DNA of 9,615 nucleotides from Desulfocapsa sp. (GCA_029934915.1 JAOZLI010000086.1:1-9615), one strand, 5' to 3'. Shown: positions 1 to 6,753, counted from the first letter of the stretch. Made by a program: numbers and translations. Notes: generated by a model from the letters alone, not told the origin.

Positions 1-40
1 TTTTCAAATGAAAGAAAAGTAAATGCAATATTGCTGGAAA

Positions 41-46
41 TATAAT
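41..46 (+). promoter_or_regulatory. Possible -10 box upstream of the TAXI gene
   Basis: A perfect TATAAT hexamer lies about 95 bases before the start codon at 141. No good -35 hexamer sits 16 to 18 bases upstream (the bases there are A-rich), so this is only a weak promoter candidate. If used, the transcript would begin near 53 and carry the whole inverted repeat at 57-89 in its leader. Confidence 0.3.
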
Positions 47-56
47 ATGCTCTTTC

Positions 57-89
57 ATACCATAAACGGACGTACAGCAGTTATGGTAT
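57..89 (+). repeat. Perfect 9-bp inverted repeat in the TAXI leader
   Basis: ATACCATAA at 57-65 is matched exactly by TTATGGTAT at 81-89, with a 15-base spacer. It lies 51 bases before the TAXI start codon. There is no T-run directly after the right arm, which argues against an intrinsic terminator. It could be a dimeric repressor operator or an RNA hairpin in the 5' leader. The sequence alone does not decide between these. Confidence 0.55.
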
Positions 90-140
90 CACCAAAGTTT
101 TCCTTTAATGAACCTCCAGTATCATAAGGATTAAAACAAA

Positions 141-1115
141 ATGAAAAAATTTTCATTCCCTTTTATCATACTTACGATCAGCCTTTTTCTTGGGGTGACG
201 CTGGTACAGGCACAGGTGAAATCCACTTTTATATCTATTGGTACAGGTGGAATCACTGGTGTTTACTACCCAACCGGAGGGGCCATTGCCAAGATGGTGA
301 ATCGTACGAAGAAAGATCATCATATCCATGCGGTTGTTGAATCCACCGGTGGATCAGTATTTAACGTAAAGGCAATTCTGGCAGGTACACTGCAATTTGG
401 CGTGATTCAATCTGACACACAGTTTATGGCCACAAATGGCATTGGAGAATGGAAAGATAAGGGGCCACAATCCACGTTACGTTCTGTCTTTGCACTTCAT
501 CCTGAAGCCGTTACATTGGTTGCAGCCTCTGATGCTGAAATCAAAAACATTCATGACTTAAGAGGAAAACGTGTTAACCTCGGAAATCTGGGCTCTGGGC
601 AACGACAAAACGCCATTGATGCTCTCACTGCAGTGGGTATTGATTACACTAAAGATATAAAAGCAGAGTCAATACGAGCACTGGATGCGCCAGGAATGCT
701 GCAGGAACACAGAATCGATGCATTTTTCTATACCGTGGGACATCCTTCCGGGGCGATCAAAGAGGCCACCTCGGGTGCGCGCAAGGTCATCATTGCCGAC
801 ATCACTGGAATAGATACTCTGCTTGAACAAGCTCCCTATTACACAAAAACAACCATCCCGGTAAAGCTTTACCCTGGCACTGAAAACGTGAAAGATATAC
901 AAACATTTGGTGCAAAAGCCACCCTTGTTACATCCACAAAAGTGTCCGACGAGATCGTCTACACGATTACCCGGGAAGTATTTGAAAACTTGGAATCTTT
1001 CAAGAAGATGCACCCCGCCTTCAGCACTCTGACAAAAGAAAATATGCTAACCGGACTTTCGGCACCAATACATCCCGGTGCCATGAAATATTATAAAGAA
1101 GCAGGATTAAAATGA
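141..1115 (+). CDS. TAXI family TRAP transporter solute-binding protein
   Basis: This 324-residue protein is a periplasmic substrate-binding protein of the TAXI (TRAP-associated extracytoplasmic immunogenic) family. Such proteins capture small organic acids or amino acids and hand them to a fused TRAP permease. A signal peptide covers residues 1-24 (KK, a hydrophobic core, then VQA before the cleavage point). The mature part opens with the family hallmark ISIGTGGITGVYYPTGGAIA at about residues 32-51, followed by a STGGSVFNV segment and the LQFGVIQSD strand, all typical of TAXI proteins. Length is normal for the family. The ATG at 141 has an AAGGA ribosome site at 126-130, ten bases upstream. 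No TRAP permease gene is visible here, so the partner lies upstream or elsewhere, or the protein is an orphan. The substrate cannot be predicted. Confidence 0.93.
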   Translation: MKKFSFPFIILTISLFLGVTLVQAQVKSTFISIGTGGITGVYYPTGGAIAKMVNRTKKDHHIHAVVESTGGSVFNVKAILAGTLQFGVIQSDTQFMATNGIGEWKDKGPQSTLRSVFALHPEAVTLVAASDAEIKNIHDLRGKRVNLGNLGSGQRQNAIDALTAVGIDYTKDIKAESIRALDAPGMLQEHRIDAFFYTVGHPSGAIKEATSGARKVIIADITGIDTLLEQAPYYTKTTIPVKLYPGTENVKDIQTFGAKATLVTSTKVSDEIVYTITREVFENLESFKKMHPAFSTLTKENMLTGLSAPIHPGAMKYYKEAGLK

Positions 1116-1426
1116 GCAACGACAACAGTAACAGCAATCAAGGACCAACACTTCAAGCCATGGTCTGGTACAAAGAAGAAGATTGGGATACATTAATGGA
1201 TCTCTTTCCAGACAGACACCTCCTGCCCCCAAGCTATGCAGACTGGCTTGGGCGTGCTGAAGAGATGGTGAAGAAGCTGGAAGGCAGTGGTGATGTGGTA
1301 ATGAAGGTCTTTATCGACCCGGAAACATTTCCCGCCTGGTGTAAGGAACAGGGTAAGGAAATGAATTCCGAGGCCAGGGCAGAACTTGCCATTCAGGTTG
1401 CTCAGCAGAAGAGCTTTGTAGCGTAG
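1112..1426 (+). CDS. Conserved-looking 104-residue protein of unknown function
   Basis: I cannot assign a function. The ATG overlaps the TAXI stop codon as ATGA and has an AGGA ribosome site at 1103-1106, five bases away, so translation is probably coupled to the binding protein. The protein is soluble-looking: no signal peptide, no membrane segment, an Asn/Ser-rich start (residues 2-10), then an acidic, aromatic-rich body with WYKEEDW, LPPSYADW and FPAWC stretches. A likely helical tail of Glu, Ala and Gln residues follows. It has a single cysteine at residue 77. The pattern (WY..EDW, Y.-W, a D-P-E-F-like loop, AWC) gives an impression of a small conserved family, but I cannot name it. Its cytoplasmic nature makes it an unlikely transport component and a possible partner or regulator. 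Confidence 0.85.
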   Translation: MSNDNSNSNQGPTLQAMVWYKEEDWDTLMDLFPDRHLLPPSYADWLGRAEEMVKKLEGSGDVVMKVFIDPETFPAWCKEQGKEMNSEARAELAIQVAQQKSFVA

Positions 1427-1432
1427 TAGATG

Positions 1433-1461
1433 GGGTAAACAATCCTACAGCTTACCCTTTT
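1433..1461 (+). terminator. Weak stem-loop between convergent genes
   Basis: GGGTAA at 1433-1438 pairs with TTACCC at 1452-1457 across a 13-base loop, followed by TTTT at 1458-1461. It starts seven bases after the stop of the 104-residue gene and overlaps the last codons of the convergent mltF. It may end the TAXI transcript. The short stem and four-base T-run make it a weak candidate. Confidence 0.45.
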
Positions 1462-2896
1462 CCGCCAAAAGTGAATAAACTACAAAATATTTAAAAATAT
1501 TACTTACGTACTGCACAGTTTCTCGCCCAATACGCTTGGCGGCAACAACTTCCACATTTTCAAACCAGATATTGGGGTCAAGTCCCATCTCCTTGGCTTC
1601 CTTACGCAATCGTGCAACTTTTGCCGGCCCCGCATTGTAGGAAGCAAAAGCCAAAAGGCCTTTATTTATGCGACTAATCTCCGGGTCACCAAAATAACGA
1701 TCAACCATAAAACGTAAATATTTCGTTCCTGCATGAATATTTGCTTCCGGCTCATGGATATTAGGAATATTCACGTTTTTGTCTTTAGCAGTGGAGGGTA
1801 GCAGCTGCATAACACCCACTGCACCAACATGGCTTTTAGCCCCTTGATTAAGCTTTGATTCCTGATAGGCGAGAGCTGTCAGCATCAGATAATTAAAATC
1901 ATACTGTTTCCCATATTTCTTAAAATAAACCACCATCGCCTTAAAACGCTTATGATCTTCCTTGGAATCTGGATTTTCAATATGTTTAGTATTTTTCAGA
2001 TATTTATTGAAGGCCATATTTCCATGAAGCGTCCCTTTCTTGTTCTGCTTCGCGAACAGGTTAACAACTTCCTGCAATTGCGGACTGTTCTTTCTAAATG
2101 CCCAGGCAATCTGTCCACCTGAGTAAACAGCAGCTTTCGGATGGATTTTAATATTATCAAAAATTTTCACCCAAAATTCAGCCTTATGCTTATCCACCAC
2201 CAGCATAGAGACAACACCCGCATCTAACATCTCCAGAAGATCTTCATCTTCAAGCTGCTCCTCTGCGAGAGTTATTTTCACCGGCGGCTTACCTATTGCG
2301 ACAAGAGTATCATTGAGTTTCTGAATACTTTCGTAATAACTGCTGGATTTCCTGACATAGATTTCCTTTCCGGCAAGCGCCATAACATTCGCTATATCAG
2401 GGGTATCTTTTCTAGTAAGGACGACTTCTTCTACATTTTTAAGAAAGGGATCGGAAAATGCAACTTTTTCACGTCTTTTATCAGTTATTGTCAGATTACC
2501 GATGGCAATATCACCATAACCATCGGCAAGTTTTTCCAACAATTCATTTCGCGCTGTGGGAATCACCACGACATGGACTTTCAAATGACCTTTTTTATGA
2601 CGATCATTCACCATTTTCTCAAAGCTCCTGGCAGCCTCATAGGAAAGCCCCCGTTCTTTAACACCATCGAGAAAGAAAAACGTTTTACTATAGGGAATCA
2701 AAAAACGAATAATACGATCATCAACCATCTGATCATAATCCCCAAGCCACTTCTGGTTGATTGTCTGCTCGCCATCCTCGTCAACACCATACCGGCCAAT
2801 CGCGTGTGCTGGTGAACAGAATCCGGCCGTCAGAAACGAAACGACCAGCAATGCGGACAACAATCTCTTCACATTTGATTTCAATAATATTTCCAT
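1445..2896 (-). CDS. mltF: Membrane-bound lytic transglycosylase F (MltF-like)
   Basis: The enzyme cleaves the glycan strands of peptidoglycan non-hydrolytically, leaving 1,6-anhydro-muramic ends, at the periplasmic side of the envelope. From the ATG at 2896 it has 483 residues: a signal peptide (about 1-32, ending SPAHA), a bacterial SBP_3-like domain (about 65-280), then an SLT goose-lysozyme-type domain (about 330-475). SLT hallmarks are visible: YQES at 344-347 with the catalytic Glu346, GAVGVMQLLPST at 357-368 and YNAGPAKV at 420-427. This two-domain order is that of MltF. A longer reading from TTG at 2941 exists, but that codon lies inside the upstream terminator hairpin and would bury the signal peptide. 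The ATG is preceded by GGGAA and gives a clean signal peptide. No lipobox is seen, so it is probably not a lipoprotein. Confidence 0.9.
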   Translation of the reverse strand: MEILLKSNVKRLLSALLVVSFLTAGFCSPAHAIGRYGVDEDGEQTINQKWLGDYDQMVDDRIIRFLIPYSKTFFFLDGVKERGLSYEAARSFEKMVNDRHKKGHLKVHVVVIPTARNELLEKLADGYGDIAIGNLTITDKRREKVAFSDPFLKNVEEVVLTRKDTPDIANVMALAGKEIYVRKSSSYYESIQKLNDTLVAIGKPPVKITLAEEQLEDEDLLEMLDAGVVSMLVVDKHKAEFWVKIFDNIKIHPKAAVYSGGQIAWAFRKNSPQLQEVVNLFAKQNKKGTLHGNMAFNKYLKNTKHIENPDSKEDHKRFKAMVVYFKKYGKQYDFNYLMLTALAYQESKLNQGAKSHVGAVGVMQLLPSTAKDKNVNIPNIHEPEANIHAGTKYLRFMVDRYFGDPEISRINKGLLAFASYNAGPAKVARLRKEAKEMGLDPNIWFENVEVVAAKRIGRETVQYVSNIFKYFVVYSLLAEKGKL

Positions 2897-2922
2897 GGTA
2901 TTTTCCCAACACAATAAGTCAC

Positions 2923-2955
2923 AAAAAAAACGTTCTGACAATATATGCCAGAACG
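2923..2955 (-). terminator. Intrinsic terminator of the 148-residue gene
   Basis: Read on the minus strand, CGTTCTG (2955-2949) pairs perfectly with CAGAACG (2937-2931). Two more pairs (TG with CA) form inside after an A-C mismatch, leaving a five-base loop. Eight T residues follow (A-run 2923-2930 on the plus strand). It begins 25 bases after the stop codon at 2980-2982 and ends 27 bases before the mltF ATG. This is a strong Rho-independent terminator by form. Confidence 0.85.
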
Positions 2956-2979
2956 CTCGCTATTTTATTCGCAGGCTAC

Positions 2980-3426
2980 TTAACAGGCTTGAACTGCCTT
3001 ACGCCAGCCGTCATCCTTAAGACGCTGAATACGCTCGACAGCCCAGGAGTTAATAGTCATCAGATATTCTTTGGGGTCACTATCCTTGAGGGCAATAATT
3101 TTATTACGCTCCTCGGTGATATCTTCTGTTTCGCCAGGATACATCTCACGCCAGGTAACATAGCCTTCATCAAAAACCAACTCAGGACTAACATGAGCGG
3201 GATCCATGGACAACTTCGTAATGGCAAACATGCGTACAAGATCCATATCATACTCAATAACCCAACCATTATCTCTTACCATGGTGGCTGAATCAAATTT
3301 CTGATCTCCTGAACAGGAGGGACAAAACAGACGATCAATGGCCTCTTGCCCCATTACATTATCACGTAAGTGAAATTGTGCATGATTTTTGCCACAGCCA
3401 CATGTTTTTCTAACTTCCTGACACAT
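2980..3426 (-). CDS. Uncharacterised 148-residue protein with CxC and CxxC motifs
   Basis: I do not recognise this family. The protein has cysteines at residues 2, 9, 11, 35, 38 and a terminal Cys148. The pattern CGCGKNHAQFHLRD at 9-22, with His15 and His19, followed by LFCPSCSG at 33-40, suggests a zinc-ribbon-like or other metal-binding head. The rest (about 50-148) is soluble and rich in acidic residues, with no signal peptide or membrane segment. I chose the ATG at 3426 because GGAG lies six bases upstream and the cysteine motif begins there. The open frame extends up to 3585, but that extension covers a good promoter and would overlap rmuC. The gene appears to be its own transcription unit, with a promoter at 3491-3519 and a terminator at 2923-2955. 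Roles in redox, RNA/DNA binding or metal handling are all possible. Confidence 0.85.
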   Translation of the reverse strand: MCQEVRKTCGCGKNHAQFHLRDNVMGQEAIDRLFCPSCSGDQKFDSATMVRDNGWVIEYDMDLVRMFAITKLSMDPAHVSPELVFDEGYVTWREMYPGETEDITEERNKIIALKDSDPKEYLMTINSWAVERIQRLKDDGWRKAVQAC

Positions 3427-3490
3427 AATCTTCTCCATAAACTGAAGGAATAAACGAAACGGATAATCTACCCGATCTTTTCTTTCCCTC

Positions 3491-3519
3491 ACTATGCACA
3501 TTTTTAAAAGAATTGTAAA
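3491..3519 (-). promoter_or_regulatory. Sigma70-type promoter of the 148-residue gene
   Basis: On the minus strand TTTACA (3519-3514) is followed after exactly 17 bases by CATAGT (3496-3491), matching the -35 consensus at 5 of 6 and the -10 consensus at 4 of 6 positions. Transcription would start near 3484, giving a leader of about 58 bases before the ATG at 3426. It lies 44 bases past the rmuC stop, so the small gene need not depend on the gsp-rmuC transcript. Confidence 0.6.
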
Positions 3520-3562
3520 GGACAAAATGATAATAGTTCTCTTTATCTGAAGATGCGGACTA

Positions 3563-4954
3563 CTATGCTTCTGATCGAGCAGCAATAGATTCAGGGATTA
3601 CCTTTTTCACCTTTACTCCCATCTGCGGAAATCGTTCGACCCGAGAGACAAGATTTCCACGCCCCTGGCTTAAGCGTGTCATGGCACTGTCATAGCTATT
3701 CTGCAAGCTCCCCATCTGCTTCCCCATACGTTCCATATCTTCAGCAAACGCACAAAATTTATCGTATAAGGCAGCAGCATGTTTTGCAATTTCCCTGGCA
3801 TTTTTGCTCTGTTTTTCATAGGACCAGATACTCTCAACAGTACGAAGAGTGGTAAGAAGAGTTGTTGGGCTGACAAGGATTATTTTCTGCGCAACCGCAT
3901 CAGCAAACAAATTTTCATCATTCTGAAAAGCAGCAACAAATGCTGCCTCTACGGGCATAAACAGGAGAACAAAGTCAAGACTCCGGATTGCGGACAATGA
4001 GCTGTAATCCTTGCGCCCAAGTGAAGTGATATGATCGCGAATAGCCTTCACATGAGATTTCAGAAATCCCTCCTGTTTCCGTTCATCATCGCTATTCACA
4101 TAGCGTTCCCAGGAGACCAGGGACACCTTGGAATCAATTATAATATCACGTCCTTCAGGAAGGTGAACCAGAACATCAGGCCGCTGCAAACGATTATCAT
4201 CATCCCTGAAGGTGGCCTGTGTTTCATACTCCACGCCCTTTCGTAATGCAGATTGTTCGAGAACTCTCTCCAAAACAAGCTCACCCCAGGTCCCCTGAAT
4301 CCGCTTGTCTCCCTTCAGAGCACGACTGAGACTTTGGGCGTCATCACTCATCTGCTGATTCAGTTCTTTCAAGCCTGTTATTTCCTGTTGCAGAGCAGCC
4401 CTATCACGTGTTTCGTTATGATGAATAGCATCAATTTTCTTTCTGAATAATGAAAGTTGATCATGAAAAGGGGTCAGTAGATTTCCAAGTTTTTCTTCAC
4501 TACTCCTGCCAAAATGAGCACTTTTTTCTTCGAGGATAGTGGATGCAAGTTCTTCAAATTGCAAACGGAGTTGTTCTTTAGCACCTTGCAGCAGGTCCAG
4601 CTTTTCTTCTGTCCGTAATTGCTCTTGCTCTATCCGCACCTCCAACCTGCTGATCTCACTGCGCTGTCCGGCTTCCTTTTCTCGCAACTCTGCAATTACA
4701 AGTCCCTGTCTTTTGTTTTCTTCAACAAATCGTAGACTTGCGGTTACCCGTTCCTCGAGAAGTTTTTTCTTATAATGAAAAATTGCATCCTGCCGTTCCT
4801 GAATATTTCTTTTCTGTTTTTGAAAGTAAAGCCAAAGAATAAATGATGCCACCACCAGACCACAAACAAAACTCCAACCACTGATAATAACAAACTGAAG
4901 CAACAGAGACTGCAGTGAAAACCAATGCAGAAGAGGGGAGAACAGATTGTTCAA
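3563..4954 (-). CDS. rmuC: DNA recombination protein RmuC
   Basis: RmuC-family proteins are predicted PD-(D/E)XK nuclease-like proteins that limit inversions and rearrangements at repeats. Their biochemical activity is poorly defined. The 463-residue product has an N-terminal membrane helix (about 21-43), a long charged coiled coil (about 45-210) and the RmuC core (about 210-440). Core signatures include GTWGE at 221-225, ERVLEQSAL at 229-237, RPDVLVHLPEGRD at 258-270 leading into IIIDSK at 271-276, and LFMPVEAAF at 331-339. RPD and DSK fit the nuclease-fold acidic and lysine positions. The start is a TTG at 4954 overlapping the gspB stop as TTGA. An in-frame stop lies three codons upstream and no ATG occurs before the core, so TTG with translational coupling is the best choice. 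It is probably the third gene of a gspA-gspB-rmuC unit, an unexpected partner for secretion genes. Confidence 0.92.
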   Translation of the reverse strand: MNNLFSPLLHWFSLQSLLLQFVIISGWSFVCGLVVASFILWLYFQKQKRNIQERQDAIFHYKKKLLEERVTASLRFVEENKRQGLVIAELREKEAGQRSEISRLEVRIEQEQLRTEEKLDLLQGAKEQLRLQFEELASTILEEKSAHFGRSSEEKLGNLLTPFHDQLSLFRKKIDAIHHNETRDRAALQQEITGLKELNQQMSDDAQSLSRALKGDKRIQGTWGELVLERVLEQSALRKGVEYETQATFRDDDNRLQRPDVLVHLPEGRDIIIDSKVSLVSWERYVNSDDERKQEGFLKSHVKAIRDHITSLGRKDYSSLSAIRSLDFVLLFMPVEAAFVAAFQNDENLFADAVAQKIILVSPTTLLTTLRTVESIWSYEKQSKNAREIAKHAAALYDKFCAFAEDMERMGKQMGSLQNSYDSAMTRLSQGRGNLVSRVERFPQMGVKVKKVIPESIAARSEA

Positions 4955-5604
4955 AATAGATCAACCCGAAATAAAACTTCGCTGTAGCGTAAAATAACGC
5001 CGTTTTCATCAATTTCTTCCAAAATCAAATCAGGTTCCACCATTGCCCCTTCACGCACCACACGCATATTGATCATTATCATACGTTGCTGCCTCTCTAT
5101 GGCATACACATGGCCTGCAAAGGTAAGAGCTGGGATTTTATCGCGAATGGCCTCAGGGAGTTCTTCAATCAGGGGGATATTGATATCTTCCGGCACGAGA
5201 TCTGCGTCCGGGACGCTGACAACTCCAACCGCCTCTGGCACCGGCAACGACGCAATGACGGGGGCCTCTTCCACAACACTCGCTGTCTGTGCCTGAGCTG
5301 CTGTTTGAGGTTCGAAAAGAACAAGTTCAGTGACCTCTGCAGACAGAGGTAAAGAAGGCGATGGAATCACCACAGCAAGAGGCTGCTCAATAGTCTCAAC
5401 AGCCTGTCCCCTTTGAATAAGCCACCAAGCCAGGCAGGAAGCACCGGAAAACAAGACAATGAAAACCACAATCTGTTTAATTAGTGGAGACTTACGTTCT
5501 TGCCTGACGGAAGAATACTGAGAATGATCAGCACCCAGGCCTGGAATTTCCTCCCGCCTTCGTTCATTTTCTGACTTTTTCAGTGCTTCAAGAATATAAG
5601 ACAT
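4951..5604 (-). CDS. gspB: Type II secretion accessory protein GspB
   Basis: GspB works with the ATPase GspA at the inner membrane to help the type II secretin insert or assemble through the peptidoglycan. The 217-residue protein starts with MSYILEALKKSENERR, the standard N-terminus of GspB-like proteins. It has one membrane helix (about 42-64), a Pro/Ala/Val-rich periplasmic linker (about 70-150) and a C-terminal T2SSB-type domain (about 155-215). In that domain TFAGHVYA, RMIMINMRVVREG and a final ILRYSEVLFRV strand are visible. The protein topology is cytoplasmic N-terminus, periplasmic C-terminus. The ATG follows the gspA stop by 12 bases without a clear Shine-Dalgarno site, so coupling to gspA is likely. 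Its own stop overlaps the rmuC start. Confidence 0.9.
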   Translation of the reverse strand: MSYILEALKKSENERRREEIPGLGADHSQYSSVRQERKSPLIKQIVVFIVLFSGASCLAWWLIQRGQAVETIEQPLAVVIPSPSLPLSAEVTELVLFEPQTAAQAQTASVVEEAPVIASLPVPEAVGVVSVPDADLVPEDINIPLIEELPEAIRDKIPALTFAGHVYAIERQQRMIMINMRVVREGAMVEPDLILEEIDENGVILRYSEVLFRVDLF

Positions 5605-5616
5605 TATTGATAAATA

Positions 5617-6633
5617 TCAGTTGGTGGTCTCTTCGGGTTCAACACGACTATCCGTCGCAGCCTGTTCCATCTCTACTTCTTTCACCTGTGACTGCTTACC
5701 AAAATTTTCCAATTCTCCAATTGAATAATAATAGCCTACAGCCGCCGCCAAACAAGTTAACAGCGTAATACTGAGAATTGTCGGCCACCATACTTTCTTA
5801 GAGGCAGTTGACTTATCTTCATTCTGAGCTCCAAAAACTTCCTTTGCAGCTTTTGCAACAATTTTACTACTCACCAAATATTCGTTCTCAACATAAGCCC
5901 CAAGCATGGATCTATCGCATAGGACATTAATAAGACGAGGTATTCCATGAGTCAGTTGAAAGACCATGGAAAGGGCAGCTTTTGAGAAAATCTTCTTACT
6001 TGCTCCAGCCACCAGAAGACGATGCTGAATATAGGCCATGCAATTATCGGCGTCCAGAGGCAACAAATGATACCTGGAAGTAATACGCTGACTGATCTGG
6101 GTAGCATCAGGCCGCTCTATAAACTGCCGCAACTCAGACTGCCCGAGCAACACAATTTTTAACAGCTTTTTTTGATCGGTTTCAAGGTTGGTTAACAAAC
6201 GAAGCTGTTCAAGAATATCAAGACTCAGATTTTGTGCCTCGTCGATTAAAAGAGCAACGTTTTTCCCTTCTCCATGTACATACAGAAGGTATTCATTCAG
6301 CCTGTCTATGCAATCTTTTGGACTTGTAACATTTCCCTCCAGGGGGATCCCCAGCTCATCGCAGATTGTTTCCAATAATTCAAGAGCACTCAGCCGAGGA
6401 TTGACAATCAGTGCGACCTCTGTATTTTCTGGGAGTTGCGCAAGCAAACAGCGACAAACCGTTGTTTTACCCGTACCCACATCCCCGGTAAGTAATATAA
6501 AACAGCCGTCACTACTTATTCCGTAGAGTAAATGTGCAAGCGCCTCACGGTGCAGCTCACTCATATAAAGATAATGAGGATCGGGAGATATGGAGAAAGG
6601 TTTCTCTTTTAATCCAAAATAATTTGTATACAT
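5617..6633 (-). CDS. gspA: GspA/ExeA-type AAA+ ATPase, short form
   Basis: GspA (ExeA) is an inner-membrane ATPase that acts with GspB in assembling the type II secretin across the cell wall. Residues 1-270 form the AAA+ domain. The family N-terminus YFGLKEKPFSISPDP (5-19) precedes Walker A GDVGTGKTT (50-58), Walker B VALLIDEAQ (126-134) and a sensor-like VLLGQSEL (161-168). One membrane helix follows at about 284-303, then a periplasmic tail of only about 35 residues. Classical ExeA is about 540 residues, with a periplasmic peptidoglycan-binding domain that is missing here. The frame ends naturally 12 bases before gspB, so this looks like a short form and not a broken gene. The same ATPase type also occurs beside exosortase systems, but the adjacent GspB favours type II secretion. 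There is no obvious Shine-Dalgarno site before the ATG. Confidence 0.88.
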   Translation of the reverse strand: MYTNYFGLKEKPFSISPDPHYLYMSELHREALAHLLYGISSDGCFILLTGDVGTGKTTVCRCLLAQLPENTEVALIVNPRLSALELLETICDELGIPLEGNVTSPKDCIDRLNEYLLYVHGEGKNVALLIDEAQNLSLDILEQLRLLTNLETDQKKLLKIVLLGQSELRQFIERPDATQISQRITSRYHLLPLDADNCMAYIQHRLLVAGASKKIFSKAALSMVFQLTHGIPRLINVLCDRSMLGAYVENEYLVSSKIVAKAAKEVFGAQNEDKSTASKKVWWPTILSITLLTCLAAAVGYYYSIGELENFGKQSQVKEVEMEQAATDSRVEPEETTN

Positions 6634-6672
6634 TGTTGCTACGGCAAAAGAACCGGAAAATGTTTTTCAGGG

Positions 6673-6700
6673 TTGCTTTCAGATTTCATATTGATATTAT
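6673..6700 (+). promoter_or_regulatory. Candidate promoter for gspJ-gspK
   Basis: TTGCTT at 6673-6678 and TATTAT at 6695-6700 are spaced by 16 bases. The -10 is good (5 of 6) and the -35 is weak. Its -10 overlaps the opposite-strand TATAAT, so the two divergent units may compete or be controlled together. A transcript from here would carry about 210 bases of leader including all four inverted repeats. Confidence 0.35.
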
Positions 6701-6701
6701 A
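6696..6701 (-). promoter_or_regulatory. Candidate -10 box for gspA-gspB-rmuC
   Basis: On the minus strand this reads TATAAT, a perfect -10 hexamer, giving a start near 6689 and a leader of about 56 bases. The -35 region has only a poor match, and it falls in the palindrome at 6716-6752. That would suit a promoter dependent on an activator or controlled by a repressor bound there. Confidence 0.45.
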
Positions 6702-6715
6702 TACTCGTTGTTTTT

Positions 6716-6752
6716 CCTGCTCATGCTCGTTCATGAACACAAGCAAAGCAGG
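6716..6752. repeat. Nested palindrome with GTTCATGAAC core
   Basis: CCTGCT (6716-6721) pairs with AGCAGG (6747-6752), TGCT (6724-6727) with AGCA (6742-6745), and the centre is the perfect 10-bp palindrome GTTCATGAAC (6729-6738). It sits just upstream of the gspA -10 box on the minus strand. No T-run follows on either strand, so an operator or activator site fits better than a terminator. Confidence 0.55.
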
Positions 6753-6753
6753 A

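Noticed and set aside
35..51. A sigma54-like GG...GC pair upstream of the TAXI gene.
   Set aside because: The spacing is 11 bases instead of 10, and the flanking consensus bases do not match.
2939..2941. TTG start for a longer 498-residue MltF.
   Set aside because: It lies inside the terminator hairpin and adds 15 non-hydrophobic residues before an otherwise clean signal peptide that starts at the ATG at 2896.
2761..3291. A 176-codon plus-strand frame antisense to the mltF start and the cysteine protein gene.
   Set aside because: It runs through a terminator and two well-supported opposite-strand genes and has no coherent protein pattern.
3427..3585. Longer N-terminus for the 148-residue cysteine protein.
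   Set aside because: It would overlap rmuC and cover a good promoter, while the ATG at 3426 has a well-spaced GGAG site.
5617..6633. Assignment of the ATPase to an exosortase (XrtA-associated) locus.
   Set aside because: The adjacent gene is a clear GspB and no exosortase or PEP-CTERM genes are present in the window.
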